Origin: Cubamyces lactineus
Taxonomy: Eukaryota > Basidiomycota > Agaricomycetes > Polyporales > Polyporaceae
Assembly: GCA_022376465.1 (NCBI GenBank)
Contig: JACDTU010000005.1
Location: 670,001 to 734,000 of the forward strand
Direction of reading: 5' to 3'
DNA length: 64,000 nucleotides
Shown in pieces: positions 21,471 to 32,563 of the stretch. A program made the translations under genes and the position numbers. Below the pieces are notes generated by a model that searched no databases, had not been told where the DNA came from, and worked only from the letters and a program-made list of their open reading frames with translations. Positions within the stretch are counted from its first letter, which is position 1, and each line of letters starts with the position of its first letter.

Positions 21471-24400
21471 ATGTTAATGCGCCGCGCAGGTGAAGCAGCC
21501 GCTATCGCGGCAACTGTATCCTCCGTACTCGCTGTACCTCCCGCCTTCCCTTCCTCGGGTAAGGGAATATGGTACACGCAGCCCGGACGCTTCGAAGCAT
21601 GGTCCAATGACTGGATTCCCATCGGCAATGGGTACCTCGCAGGTGAGCGTGCTCGCCAGCGTAGTGTGCGTCTCACTCACAATACTCCACAGCCACGTTG
21701 CTCGGCGAGACTGCCCAAGAGGTGACTCAACTCAACATCGAGTCCCTTTGGTCTGGAGGGCCTTTCCAGGATCCCGTGAGGCTTGATTCTGCGATGTTGT
21801 ACTGCTTAGACTGATCACGGTGTGATCTGCAAGAGCTACAATGGAGGCAACAAGTTGCCTTCTGATCAGGCCACTATGGCTCAAGACATGCAAGTCATTC
21901 GCCAGGCAATCTTCGAAAGTCCGAACGGAACCATAGATAGTACTGCAGCCAACTCATCGTGATATCGTCTCCATACTGACGTGTTGCACAGACATCGAAC
22001 AGCTCACTACGGATGCCGGCGCATATGGTACGTGATACGCCCTTCATAGAGACATCACATCGCGCTCATAGCATCCTAGGTTCCTACGTCGGCGCGGGCT
22101 ACCTCTTGTCTTCATTCAACGCGAGTGGCCCAATCTCGGACTATTTCCGCTGGCTCGATATCGAATCAGCCTTGCACGGGACACAATGGACGCAGGGAAA
22201 CACAACTTTCTTCCGGTGAGCAATTGTCCGCATCGGCATCTAAACGCCAACAGTGACCGTATCTCATCACCGGCTCCCCATGACAGCGAGACCTTGTGTT
22301 CTAACCCCACGCAGGCCTGCCTCCAGCGTATCAATACAACCGATGCGAGCACCCTGCCGACTGTTACTTACGCCTACTCTGTCGCGGCCGAGTCAGGGAT
22401 CCCAGTGCCTACCATCTCGTGCTTTGACAACTCGACGCTGCAGATCGCCGGCACAGCGTCGGACCCGGGCATGGCTTTCGAGATCCTCGCGCGTGTCGCT
22501 GCGCAGCCCATCACCGCGTCTGTCTCCTGTGCATCATCCGGATCGGGCAACGCGACCCTCACCGTCTCCGGAGCAAGCGACGCTGTGATCACCTGGGTCG
22601 GGGGCACGAACTACGACATGAACGCTGGAGATGCCGCACACAACTTCACGTTCCAGGGCGCGGATCCGCACGACGGGCTGGTCACGCTCCTGAGCTCCGT
22701 GGGATCCTACGACGACGTGCGCGCTGCACATGTGGCCGACTACGTTGACGCCTTGGGCGACTTTGATTTCCAACTGGCCCAGATTCCCAACTTGGAGACA
22801 CCAACGGACCAGCTCAAGGCGCAGTATCAGACCGATGTCGGTAACGTGTACCTGGAGTGGGTGCTGTTCCACTATGCGCGGTACCTCCTGGTGAGCAGCT
22901 CGAGGGGCGCGCTTCCGGCGAACCTGCAGGGCAAGTGGGCGAAGGACGCGAGCAACCCGTGGAGCGCAGGTGAGCCGATCTAGGGGATCTGATGTTCTTG
23001 GCTGTTACTGACATCAGGCACTACCACCAGACTATCGTGGGTGTTACCAGATTCCTAGGACCTGCCTGGTTGAGTTGATTTCACTGCCATACAGACTCCA
23101 ACATCAACATCCAGATGAACTACTGGTTCGCCGAGACGACCGGTCTGGACGTAGTGACGCCATTGTTCGATTACATCGAGGTGAGGTTCTACTGTCATCC
23201 TACCATCTCGATCACTGACCTCGATATCCCTAGAAAACGTGGGCTCCGCGTGGAGCGCAAACGGCTCAGTACCTGTATAACATCGAACAAGGTTGGGTCA
23301 CTCACAACGAGGTATACACTAGGCTCCTCATAACTATCTTCCAAACATGATATCCTGACACTTATGATGTAGATGAACGTAAGGCCCATCCGCTGAAGTG
23401 TTCTGAGTGGCGAGCTCACTCAGATACTAGATCTTCGGCCATACCGGCATGAAAGGAGGAGGCAACACTGCACAATGGTCGGATTACCCAGGTACGCTCA
23501 AGCAATGAGAAGTTCTCCCAGTACTCTCATTACACAATATGTTCAGAGTCCAACGCCTGGATGGTGCGTCTCGGAGCTGCTCGTGGAATTGAATTGTCTT
23601 ACGACTGACTGTACGCTCCGTAGATGATCCACGTGTGGGACCACTTCGATTTTACGCGTGACGTTGACTGGTTCAAAGCGCAAGGCTATCCTCTGCTGAA
23701 GGTCGTATTTCTCGCATCAGTACATGCTTGACCATACTTACAACAGAGCCCAGAGCGCAGCGCAGTTCCATCTCAAGAAGCTCATCCCCGACGAGCGTTT
23801 CAACGACTCGACGCTCGTAGTCAACCCGTGCAACTCGCCTGAACAAGCCCCGATCACCATGGGTCAGTCTTAGGAACGAAGCCACAAGTGTTAACCGGGC
23901 TCATTTTTGGGCAGGATGCGCGCATGCACAACAACTGATCTGGCAGCTCTTCAATGCCATCGAGAAGGGCTTCGACGCTGCTGGTGATACTGACACGGAC
24001 TTCCTCGGCGGTTTGTGCCTTCAGCCCAGTAACTAGACCGTTTCTCATTGCTACACATGTAGAGGTGATATCTAAGCGCGACCAGATGGACAAGGGCATC
24101 CACGTCGGTTCGTGGGGCCAGCTGCAAGGTCTGCATATCCCTCACCTCAACCTTTCTACCTCTCTCCTCACTCACTGACTCCCACCTCCCCGCGCGCATT
24201 CACGCAGAATGGAAGGTCGACATGGACTCGCCCACGGACACCCACCGCCACCTCTCGCATCTCATCGGCCTCTATCCAGGCTACGCCATCGCGAGCTACA
24301 ACCAGACCTTGCAAGCGACCTCGCAAAACCTCACGCGCGCAGAAGTCTGGGCTGCAGCGGAAACGAGTCTCATCCACCGCGGGAACGGCACCGGGCCTGA

Positions 24401-25039
24401 CGCCGACGCGGGCTGGGAGAAGGTCTGGCGCGCCGCGTGCTGGGCGCAGCTCCACAACGCGTCCCAATTCTACCATGAACTCTCGGTGAGTGCTGCGCCC
24501 CCATCGGTCTCGTTTCCTTTTTGCCATACTGTGTTCATTGACATCGTTCTGTGATTACAGTACGCTATCGAGCGCAACTTCGCGCCGAACCTGTTCAGTC
24601 TGTACCCGCCGCTCGGGGAGGACGCCATCTTCCAAATCGACGCCAATTTCGGCTATGCCGCTGCGCTCCTCGTACGTCCCTCACTCACATCTCCCTCACA
24701 TCCCCCACCACTCAAATCTCAACCTCAACACGTATCTCCAATGTCCATCTGCAGAACGGGCTGATCCAGACGCCCGACATCCCCGCACACGACGTACCCT
24801 ACACCGTCTACCTCCTTCCCGCAGTGCCCAAGAACTGGCCCATCGGTGCACTCTCCAACGTACGCCTCCGCGGCGGGCCGACGTTCAGCTTCTCCTGGGA
24901 GCCCGCGGGTCTGACGTCCCTCGTCGTGAACGCAAGCGCGAACGCGGCACACACTCGGGTGCGCATCCTGCACGGAGCGGATGAACGCGACCTCGGGACG
25001 TTCGATGTCCGTCCGGGGACGTCGTTGCGCATCATCTGA
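21471..25039 (+). CDS. GH95 family alpha-L-fucosidase
   Basis: Predicted secreted enzyme releasing L-fucose (typically alpha-1,2-linked) from glycans. Eighteen exons join to 839 residues: 21471-21642, 21693-21775, 21834-21939, 21992-22027, 22080-22215, 22254-22969, 23095-23180, 23234-23311, 23373-23378, 23431-23491, 23547-23563, 23624-23701, 23754-23862, 23915-24010, 24063-24128, 24208-24485, 24561-24671 and 24755-25039. Family motifs: WIPIGNGYLAA near the N terminus, NINIQMNYW (Asn419 and Asn421), NPCNSPEQ (Glu555, matching the general acid region), HRHLSHLIGLYPG and QIDANFGY. In the characterised AfcA enzyme the equivalent Asn, Glu and Asp residues are catalytic. The N terminus (AAAIAATVSSVLA) is a weak signal peptide. 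Exon 9 is only 6 bases and exon 11 only 17. Confidence 0.9.
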
Positions 25040-25429
25040 GGATGCATAGGGTGCGGGTAAAGAGCAGTACGTGGACTCGTTGGCAACAGGCCCAGGACGG
25101 TATACGTAGTGTTCAGTATCGAACTATAGGAATGTGAGCGTATGTCTTGTTGTTTTCTTCGTCATGTTATGGCTTTGAGATGCGTCCAGTTTGGAGCTCA
25201 GATACGGCTGCTGTTGTTGTGGTTTGTAAACGCCATGGACATGTTTCCCATCTGCACGCCAGATGTGCATATATAACGCGGTGGCACTAGCTCCTTGCGA
25301 TTCACGAATCAGCGAACTAAAAGCAAACCGCAACTGTTGCGGGTATACATATCCGATCCGTATAATGTTATACAAAAAGTCCACTAAGATGGGCGAAGAT
25401 CAGAGTATAGGCCGCTGACCGCGTGGATA
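25040..25429. other. Convergent 3' gap between GH95 and S10 genes
   Basis: The two genes end 390 bases apart on opposite strands. The gap holds both 3' regions; nothing else was seen. Confidence 0.5.
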
Positions 25430-27408
25430 TCACCCGCCGAAAGGCATACGGGCGGCTTCCTCTGTGATGTTGAGCACCAACGGGACATCCGCGAGCCAGC
25501 GGGAGATGAGGTCCTGGAACGCGCATTATTAGCACACGACATTGAGCAGACCGATAGGATGCGTGAACGCACAAGAGTAGCCTCAGGCTGGTCGAATGGA
25601 ACCATGTGCCTGCGGAACGCGATGCATGTGAGACTAGTGAAATTTAGAAATACGCGCACAGGACGTACCCAGCGGCGTGGACCTGGACATAAGTGACGTT
25701 CCCTGCAGTGAAGCCATCACCACCGGCACTGCGCACCCAGCCCGCTAGCTCGCCCTTGTCGAGCGTAACCCACGGCTGCTTTGGTGTCTTCGCAAACTCC
25801 TCATGGAACTTGTTCTCGAGCTGCTCGACCCAGCGCTCATTGCCCTGCAGTACAACACGCTGCGTCAGCGAGGCCTTCTTTATCGTGAGAACGGAGTACG
25901 TACGATGTAGTTGCACGCCATGTCAGCATCGCCGGCATAGATGAGCAGGCGGATGCCGCTCTCGACGAGCTCGGGGAGGAGCTTGGCGCGGTTACGCGCG
26001 CCGTCGCCCTGCAACGCGAACGCCTGGTTGACCTGCATGTTACAGCTCTGGAAGTCAATATCCGGGTTTACGCCCAGCGCGCGCTTCGTCGCGGGCAGGT
26101 TCATCCACGTCTCGATCCACTGCAGCTCCTTGTAGCAAAGGTCGCCGTCCTTCGAGCGGTCGCACGACCGGCGAACGTCGTAAATATTCCGGCCAGACTC
26201 TATGCGGAGGAATTAGCGTGGGAGGCCTTAGACCTCATATGTGGAGGTTGATAGGTGATATACTCACGAACGACGGGACCCATGAGCTGGCTGTTGCAGT
26301 ATAGCAACGCCGGCACGCAAGTGAACTTGGAGTCAAAGTCGTAGCAGCTCTTGACCAACCGCTGGCACGTGGGAACCTTGGTGCGCATAGCCTGGCATTG
26401 AGGGCTGTTGGGGTCATCGAACACGGGGAATTCGCCCTCGCAAGCCGCATCGGGCACGCTTGCCATCTGGACGTAAGGGTCGGTGATACCGTTTCCAATC
26501 ATGACTGACTCGAGGTTGATATGGATGAGCCCATGCGCGAGTGAAGACGTCTGCTGAGATAGCTCAACGTTCTTATGGTGCACAACGCTCGCGATGCTCG
26601 GCGCATACATGCCACCGTAACTCTCGGCGGCGATGTGGAAGGGTAGCTTAGAGTACTGAGGGAAACGGTTGAGGAAGAGCTCTAGGAACGCCCAGACATC
26701 CTCAGCCGCGACGGGGGTGGTGTTTACGGAGGTGCTCCCATCTGCATAGGAGTAGCCGACGTTGACGGGCTGGTCGAGGAAGATGACGTTCGCGCTCTCG
26801 GTCCACGAGTGTGGGTGGTACGACACGTTCTTGCCCTCGTCGGCAATGCGGCAAGGACCCAGCTCGAAGAGTAGACCTGTAGTCGAAGAGCAGCCAGGGC
26901 CACCATTCAGCCACAGAACGAGAGGCGCGTTCTCCGGGTTGTTGCGAGCTTCAAAGAACCTGGATACATAGTCTGTCACTACTCTCGATGGCGCATTAGA
27001 AGAGTCATACTCACCAGAAGAACAGATGCTTGTCCTGAGCGATGTCTAGGTAGCCTGAGACCTGCTTAACTGCAGGGTCGCACAGGGACGGCTCTGTCAT
27101 TCGCAGGTGGTGATCCTTGAATGCGGGATGGGATACGAGCTCATCTACACTAGAGTTAAGTCCACGCGCCAGAGCACCGATACATCGAACTCACAAGTAA
27201 TCCCGTGCTGCTGTAGACGCTCTACTCCGAAGATATCAATCCACTTCGTGACGCGTCGCTCTCCCTCGCGCAGAATATCTCCAGTGGCATCGTGCCACTC
27301 GTCGATGACATTGCTGAGCTGATTGAGAGGTATCTGCTCGCTCGTTGGTACAGATAGGACAGCCGTTGCTGCCAGGAGGGGCAGCAGGGAGGTTGTCAAG
27401 AGCTTCAT
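25430..27408 (-). CDS. Serine carboxypeptidase, S10 family, copy 1
   Basis: Removes C-terminal residues from peptides at acidic pH, in the vacuole or outside the cell. Exons: 27408-27195, 27144-27015, 26959-26268, 26199-25904, 25844-25669, 25609-25573 and 25513-25430, in frame for 542 residues. The signal peptide is MKLLTTSLLPLLAATAVLS, followed by a propeptide. Motifs: WLNGGPGCSS (131-140), AESYGG with the nucleophile Ser228, GDADMACNYIGN with Asp438, and HAAGHMVPFDQP with His504, so the triad is complete. Length fits carboxypeptidase Y-like enzymes. It is divergent from the Ser/Asn-rich gene and convergent with GH95. A second S10 gene lies 5 kb away. Confidence 0.92.
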
Positions 27409-28266
27409 GGTCGTGGTCGCAGTCAAACTCGAGGTTGACTCTGCCGCGGGTTCCGGGGACGCTGCACTCCCCAAATCGGGTTACTGCGGGGACTCCGCTG
27501 TGAGAGATAAGATTAGATTAGATTGCAGTGCAGTGTCTGATACTGATAGGGTACTCTCGCTGAAACTAGGCTTGCCTTCCGACCACTACCGCCTTCCATC
27601 CTTGTCCTCGGTATTCAAGTTGGACCGATTATATGCTCGAGAAGCCGAGGCTTATCAATTAAACAAACGAAAGCTGCGGCAAGCTTCATGTCAGTCTCGA
27701 AACTGTGCTGTGGTTGGATTCAACTGCCAGCCTGTATGGAATGCAACGGCCGGCCTCCCACGTCCTGTCGCTTCAGAAGCGATTCGTATCGCTACCGCCC
27801 ACTTCCTGCTGTTCATCGCGCATGGATGGCATCGCATCCATGAATATCAGACACCCTTACAGGCAAGTTGTGTGCAGAACGTCCACACGCACCGCCCGAT
27901 TCCATTCAACCCATCACCCCAGGGCAGAAATCATGGGGGCGCGATCGATTATTGCGGGCGAACGTTCGGGGTGAGTAAGTTCCGATCCCCGTCCGCATGC
28001 CATTCAACGTTCTTCCTGCATCCAAACTGGTCTAGCATCCTCTTGTACTTCCCCGGTTCCTGTGCGTGCCTGCATTCTGCTCGCTACGGTCTTTTACCTT
28101 CCTGCTCTAGTATGACGGGAGGCTATTCTTGCTTGCTATTCGGAACTCCTTATCCTCCTGTTCCTGTGCGATCGCACACGCCTTACTTTCCATAAGTACT
28201 CGCGCTTTATCGCGCAACTCAAGCAGCGACGGTGCTTGCACACTCCCCCAATCTCGCACTCTCACA
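27409..28266. other. Divergent promoter region
   Basis: Lies between the S10 gene (minus) and the Ser/Asn/Gly-rich gene (plus). A long plus-strand open frame (27323-28195) overlaps the S10 first exon antisense and has no family features, so it is not called. Confidence 0.45.
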
Positions 28267-29236
28267 ATGTCTGGCTACGACGACAGCAGCTACGGCTCCG
28301 GCAACAACAGCTATGGCTCTGACAGTCGTCGCGACCGCGACAACTTCAGTAGTTGCGACAACGCCAGCAGCAGCGACAACTACTCTTCTGGCCAGAGCGA
28401 TAGCTACGGCTCTGGAGGCAACAACTCCAGCTCCTTCGGCCGCAACAGCGATTCCTACGGCTCCGGAAACGACAACAGCAACTCCTCCTATGGATCCGGG
28501 GGCAACTCTAACTCGTACGGCTCCGGGGACAACGCGAACTCTGGAAGTGGTTCCTACGGGTCCGGAGGCAGCGACAACACCTATGGTTCGAACAACTCTT
28601 CGGACAATTATGGTTCCGGCAACCGCAAGAACAGCAACTTCGATTCGAGCAACAGCGGCGGCAACAGCTATGGCTCCAACAGCAACGATAACAACTACGG
28701 CTCCAACAACACCTATGGCTCCAACGACGACGACAACAACAACTTTAGCTCCAAGCGCGGCAATAACTTCAGCGCGAGCAACAACAACGCTTCTGACTAC
28801 TCCAGCGGCAACAACTCCTCGTCCGACAACTACTCGTCGAGCAGCCAGGACGATTCGTCCGACTCCTACAACTCGAACTCGAACGCGAACTCCAACTCGT
28901 ACTCCAACTCGAGCTCCGACTCGAGCTACAACTCCCAGGGCGATGGAAACACGTCCAGCTTCGGCGGTACTTCAGGCGCGAGCGGGGACTGGGTCAAGCA
29001 GGGTGTCGAGTACGCCTCGCAGAAGTTCGGCGCTAACCTGGTACGTCTTGCCGACTGCCTGAGCGGTCTTCGAACATAGATCACTGATCCTGATGCTTGC
29101 AGGACGAAGGGACCCTGAACCAGGCCAGCGAAGCTCTGCGCGAGGGCCTGGGGAAGTTCATGGGTACGTGACGATGTTCACGACTACTAGATACCGTATG
29201 TACGTGTTGACTTTGTCGTTTTCAGGTCGCAACTAA
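28267..29236 (+). CDS. Ser/Asn/Gly-rich disordered protein with short helical tail
   Basis: Exons 28267-29040, 29103-29163 and 29226-29236 (the last codes only Gly-Arg-Asn-stop) give 281 residues. Residues 1 to about 235 are low complexity, built from SYGSG-, DNYSS- and NSNS-like units rich in Ser, Asn, Gly, Asp and Tyr. This is the composition of intrinsically disordered, prion-like or cell-wall/stress proteins. The last 45 residues are ordinary and amphipathic (GDWVKQGVEYASQKFG, then EGTLNQASEALREGLGKF), and the introns lie in this part. No signal peptide is seen, so it is probably intracellular. The start was chosen for its CACAATG context and because the repeats begin there. I do not recognise a named family. 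Confidence 0.75.
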
Positions 29237-32200
29237 GGATGCATGGGATGGCTATCGGTGAAGGTGTACTAATAGGCTTTGGGTACGGAAGGCAATTGGA
29301 TATCACATTCGCGCTATGATCGGGTTGAATGTATATACGGATAGCAAATCGCTTTCAGTCTTGGGCACGAGTGATCACAGCCTCAGTACTTGATATGTAG
29401 TAAAGACTTGGGTCACCTATCGACAAAGGTAATCTTTGTGTCCAGAGCCTTGCTCGGCAAGGTGGCTCATTCGCGGAGATATGAGCCCACTTTACTGTCT
29501 TTTCCGCTCTATCCGACTAGGATGGTAAAACGAGAACGGCCCAATGGCGCTTCGCGAGAAAACCCTCGATGGTGCATCCTTTCCGTCAAGCCAAAGCTCG
29601 TTGCACATTAGAGTGCTGCTGAAACGTAGCAACAAACTTGGCGCCTTCGTTTTCCCGGAGAAATATAAGCTGAGAGCCTGAGTAACATCGATGCTCACAG
29701 TACCTCTTCCCCAGTGCGATAACATCTAAACTCCTTCGTCAGAACCTCGTAGTAGTAAGTGGCTCATACATATTTCAATTGTTCTGACTTCACATCTACA
29801 GTGACTATAACGTTCAGTTCCCATAGCACAACGCCACGAGTTCGAGCGTGTCGATGTTCAAAGAAGCCGATGGTGGCTCGTTCACGGCTCGCTGTGCAGT
29901 CAGCCTCGAAGGCCCTGGCAGAACACACACGAAGACCTCGGGCAGCGGTCGCAGCCCTACACGCATGGAACCGCAACCGAAGACTACTTCAGATCGACCC
30001 CCATCACCCACGGATGAGTTCGACCTGTACGCCCCGCAGTCTCCCAGGATCCAGGTACTTCCACTCTCTGCACTTGGAATCCGCTTTTGAGAAGATGGAA
30101 GAGGTGCAAGAGCCTCCAGATGCGAGCACGGGCAACATCTATCTAACACGAATGCCGTTCAAAAGCCTTGTGATCACGAATGGCACCGTTCCGTGAACTC
30201 CCCTCGGCTGTATCCATTACAATGTGGCAAGGTGAGCTCCCAACCTTCTGTGCTAGCTTAGCACCGCGTGGGCCAGACATCAATGCTAATGCGGACATCG
30301 GGTTGCAGGGCTTCAGGACAGAGACATCCCTGTCATTGTCAGAGTGCAGGGTTGAATCCGAGCAAGCCTCCCGATCTCTCTGACGTGGAACCCACAGGGT
30401 TGTCACCGGCCCAAACCATCGCACCAGCGATAGCCCCTCTCTCACAATGCAGAATAGTCTGCTTCGCGATCTCCACCGACCAAGAGAATGAAGATCGCAT
30501 ATAATGTAGGGTGGGGCTCGGCGTTGTACCCTGGGATGTGCGCAAGGGGGACACAATCTCCTCTCGTGCCGTCTAGTACAGTTGTGGTAGATGAAACTCT
30601 CGTTAACAAAGGGAATATGTCAAATTCTGCATCGGACCTACACCGATAGAGCAATCATAACGAACAGGGCGCTTCATGATCCATCGAAAGGACATCCGTG
30701 AAAGCATGGATAACTCAGAGCGACGGCACCGCGAACGGGGGTTGCACGACCTGACTCGCCGGGTGTCTGCACTAACATCCTATTGTCTCTTGCGCTGACG
30801 CCTTGACACCCACATAGTTGTAGTCTGTCGGACATAGCTCGTGGCTGTCAACGTTCACGATGATTATCTGGGGAGAGTGACACGCCGATGAAGCCGTGAA
30901 GCATTTCGTCGTTCAGCGTGCAGCTGTACAGGCCCTCGTGTGTTGGCGTATGTCAATACCAGGAGACGGAACACGGTCTCAACTTACAAGTGAGCCAGCA
31001 AGCATGGAACTCGTGGACGATGATGAGCGCCATTATACTCCCCATCGTTCTGAGTGCAAAGACTGTCATGGACGCGATAATCAGCCCTATTCAGTGTGTG
31101 ATGTGCTTTTCGAATTTGACAAGATCTAGAAAATGGACACTGCTTGTCAGTAATCATAACTTGAATGAGGATCGACGGATCTTGGCGTAGCTGCCCAAGT
31201 AGATAGACTTACAGCCGAAGTCTCCTGTGGCCGCACTAATCTGTTCCACGGCGTCCTCGCCAAAACATGGATTCGGTGTTCACGTCTCACATTGTGGTTA
31301 CTTCGATCCGAGCGGCAGTGGCGATGTCCGTCATGTTCGACAAGGAATGTCATGAGACGACTGGAGATTGCGGACTTACGTCTTAAGTCTAGCGCCAGTT
31401 GCGGCTTAGAAACGACGACCACACAACTTGGGGTATATGGAGCCAGTCAACCGGTGAGAACTCTTTTGGCCCCGGTCTCCAGAAGGGGACCATCGCTACG
31501 ACATGAGTTACAACGCCAAGCGCGGTGTGCGCGCGTGCGTAGTGTGGTCTCCACAGCTCGGCTGTTTGACGCGATTCAGGTCAGCTCGGAGTGCCTGAGA
31601 GTACCCCGAGAACTGGTGGAGCACGACTCACGACTTCAAACGCACATGCTGTCATACGCCGAGAGAGAGAAACAGAAGCCGCTATCCGGGTGTGACCTCG
31701 CCGTATACAAATGCAAGCGCCGCCCGCCCGCCTATCACGTTTTGACCGGAGAGAGAGAGATGAACAGTATCGATGGCCCGTTGGCAGTTGCCTACAAATT
31801 CGTGCACTGTGCAGGGACTAGGGTGGAATTCATCAACGATGTGAGACCGAGCTGCTGCCGCGCGCCGATTGACCTTATCGGAGTCCTAAAGCTCTAATAT
31901 GCAGGCTGATGGCTGCTCAAGCACTGAAGTCAGATGTTTTGAAGCCTCAATGACAGACGTAAGTACGTCATAAACCCTAGTAAGTATAGCTATTGCTATG
32001 CACTTTCGACCTACTAGACACCGTCTGAAGCTCATTCCTCCTCTCATTCGACCGTACGTATAGTGAATCTTGGTACGTATTCGTCGTCTGTCTTACAGGA
32101 GGCATCACCCAATCTCACTGAGGGGGGCTTGCAGGCTTGAAGCTCAGGCTCATAAGCCAACGTCAAGGCTTAGGTTTCACTCCGACTGCTGTGGATCCAG

Positions 32201-32388
32201 GGTATCAACCTCTATTGCGCAACTTGCACGGATCACCGAGGCACAGGCCGAGGGACCCATTCACTTTTGATACGTCCCTCCCGGACCGCAGTACTTCCAC
32301 TGGCGTCTGAGCATAGTGCCATGTGCTCACGAACGGTCATATGTACGCTGCGGCGGCGAAAGCGGGCTTGACTCTGTTCACACCCATG
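29237..32388. other. Long intergenic stretch, no secure gene
   Basis: About 3.1 kb between the Ser/Asn-rich gene and the second carboxypeptidase. Apart from the weak open frame listed at 29854, it holds only short unconserved frames. One of these, near 30990-31130 on the plus strand, codes a hydrophobic stretch (SAIILPIVLSAKTVMDAII). A GAGAGA microsatellite lies near 31752. No mobile-element signature was seen. Confidence 0.45.
29854..30090 (+). CDS. Possible small orphan protein (weak)
   Basis: A 78-codon open frame starting MFKEADGGSFTARC, with a hydrophilic Ser/Thr/Pro composition. At DEFDLYAPQSPRIQ it meets a possible donor (GTACTT, 30055). A different frame just downstream is also coding-like (SAFEKMEEVQEPPDAS). 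This could be a small spliced gene or a decayed one. There is no recognised homology and no promoter evidence. Confidence 0.2.
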   Translation: MFKEADGGSFTARCAVSLEGPGRTHTKTSGSGRSPTRMEPQPKTTSDRPPSPTDEFDLYAPQSPRIQVLPLSALGIRF

Positions 32389-32521
32389 TATAAATACCGT
32401 GTACTGCGGTTGCGGGAATTGACTCACGCGTTCTCAAGCCCAACAGCTAGCGCTTCGTGGTATGTTCTTACCTCGGGCTCGCATTGAACATCAAGACACT
32501 GATTGCTTTGGCGATTTGCAG
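32389..32521 (+). promoter_or_regulatory. TATA box and 5' UTR intron of S10 copy 2
   Basis: TATAAATA at 32389-32396 lies 168 bases before the start codon. Between them, a GTATGT donor at 32460 and a TTTGCAG acceptor ending at 32521 mark a likely 62-base intron in the 5' untranslated leader. This would place the start codon shortly after the joined leader. Confidence 0.5.
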
Positions 32522-32563
32522 GTGTTATAACAGCCCCAAGCCAAGCTACACAACTTGAAGAGA

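Noticed and set aside
27323..28195. 290-codon plus-strand frame
   Set aside because: Antisense to the first exon of S10 copy 1 and through its promoter; no family features.
28232..29062. Thr/Ala-rich 276-codon frame overlapping the Ser/Asn-rich gene
   Set aside because: It is the shifted frame of the repetitive coding sequence; the Ser/Asn frame continues across introns into a sensible tail.
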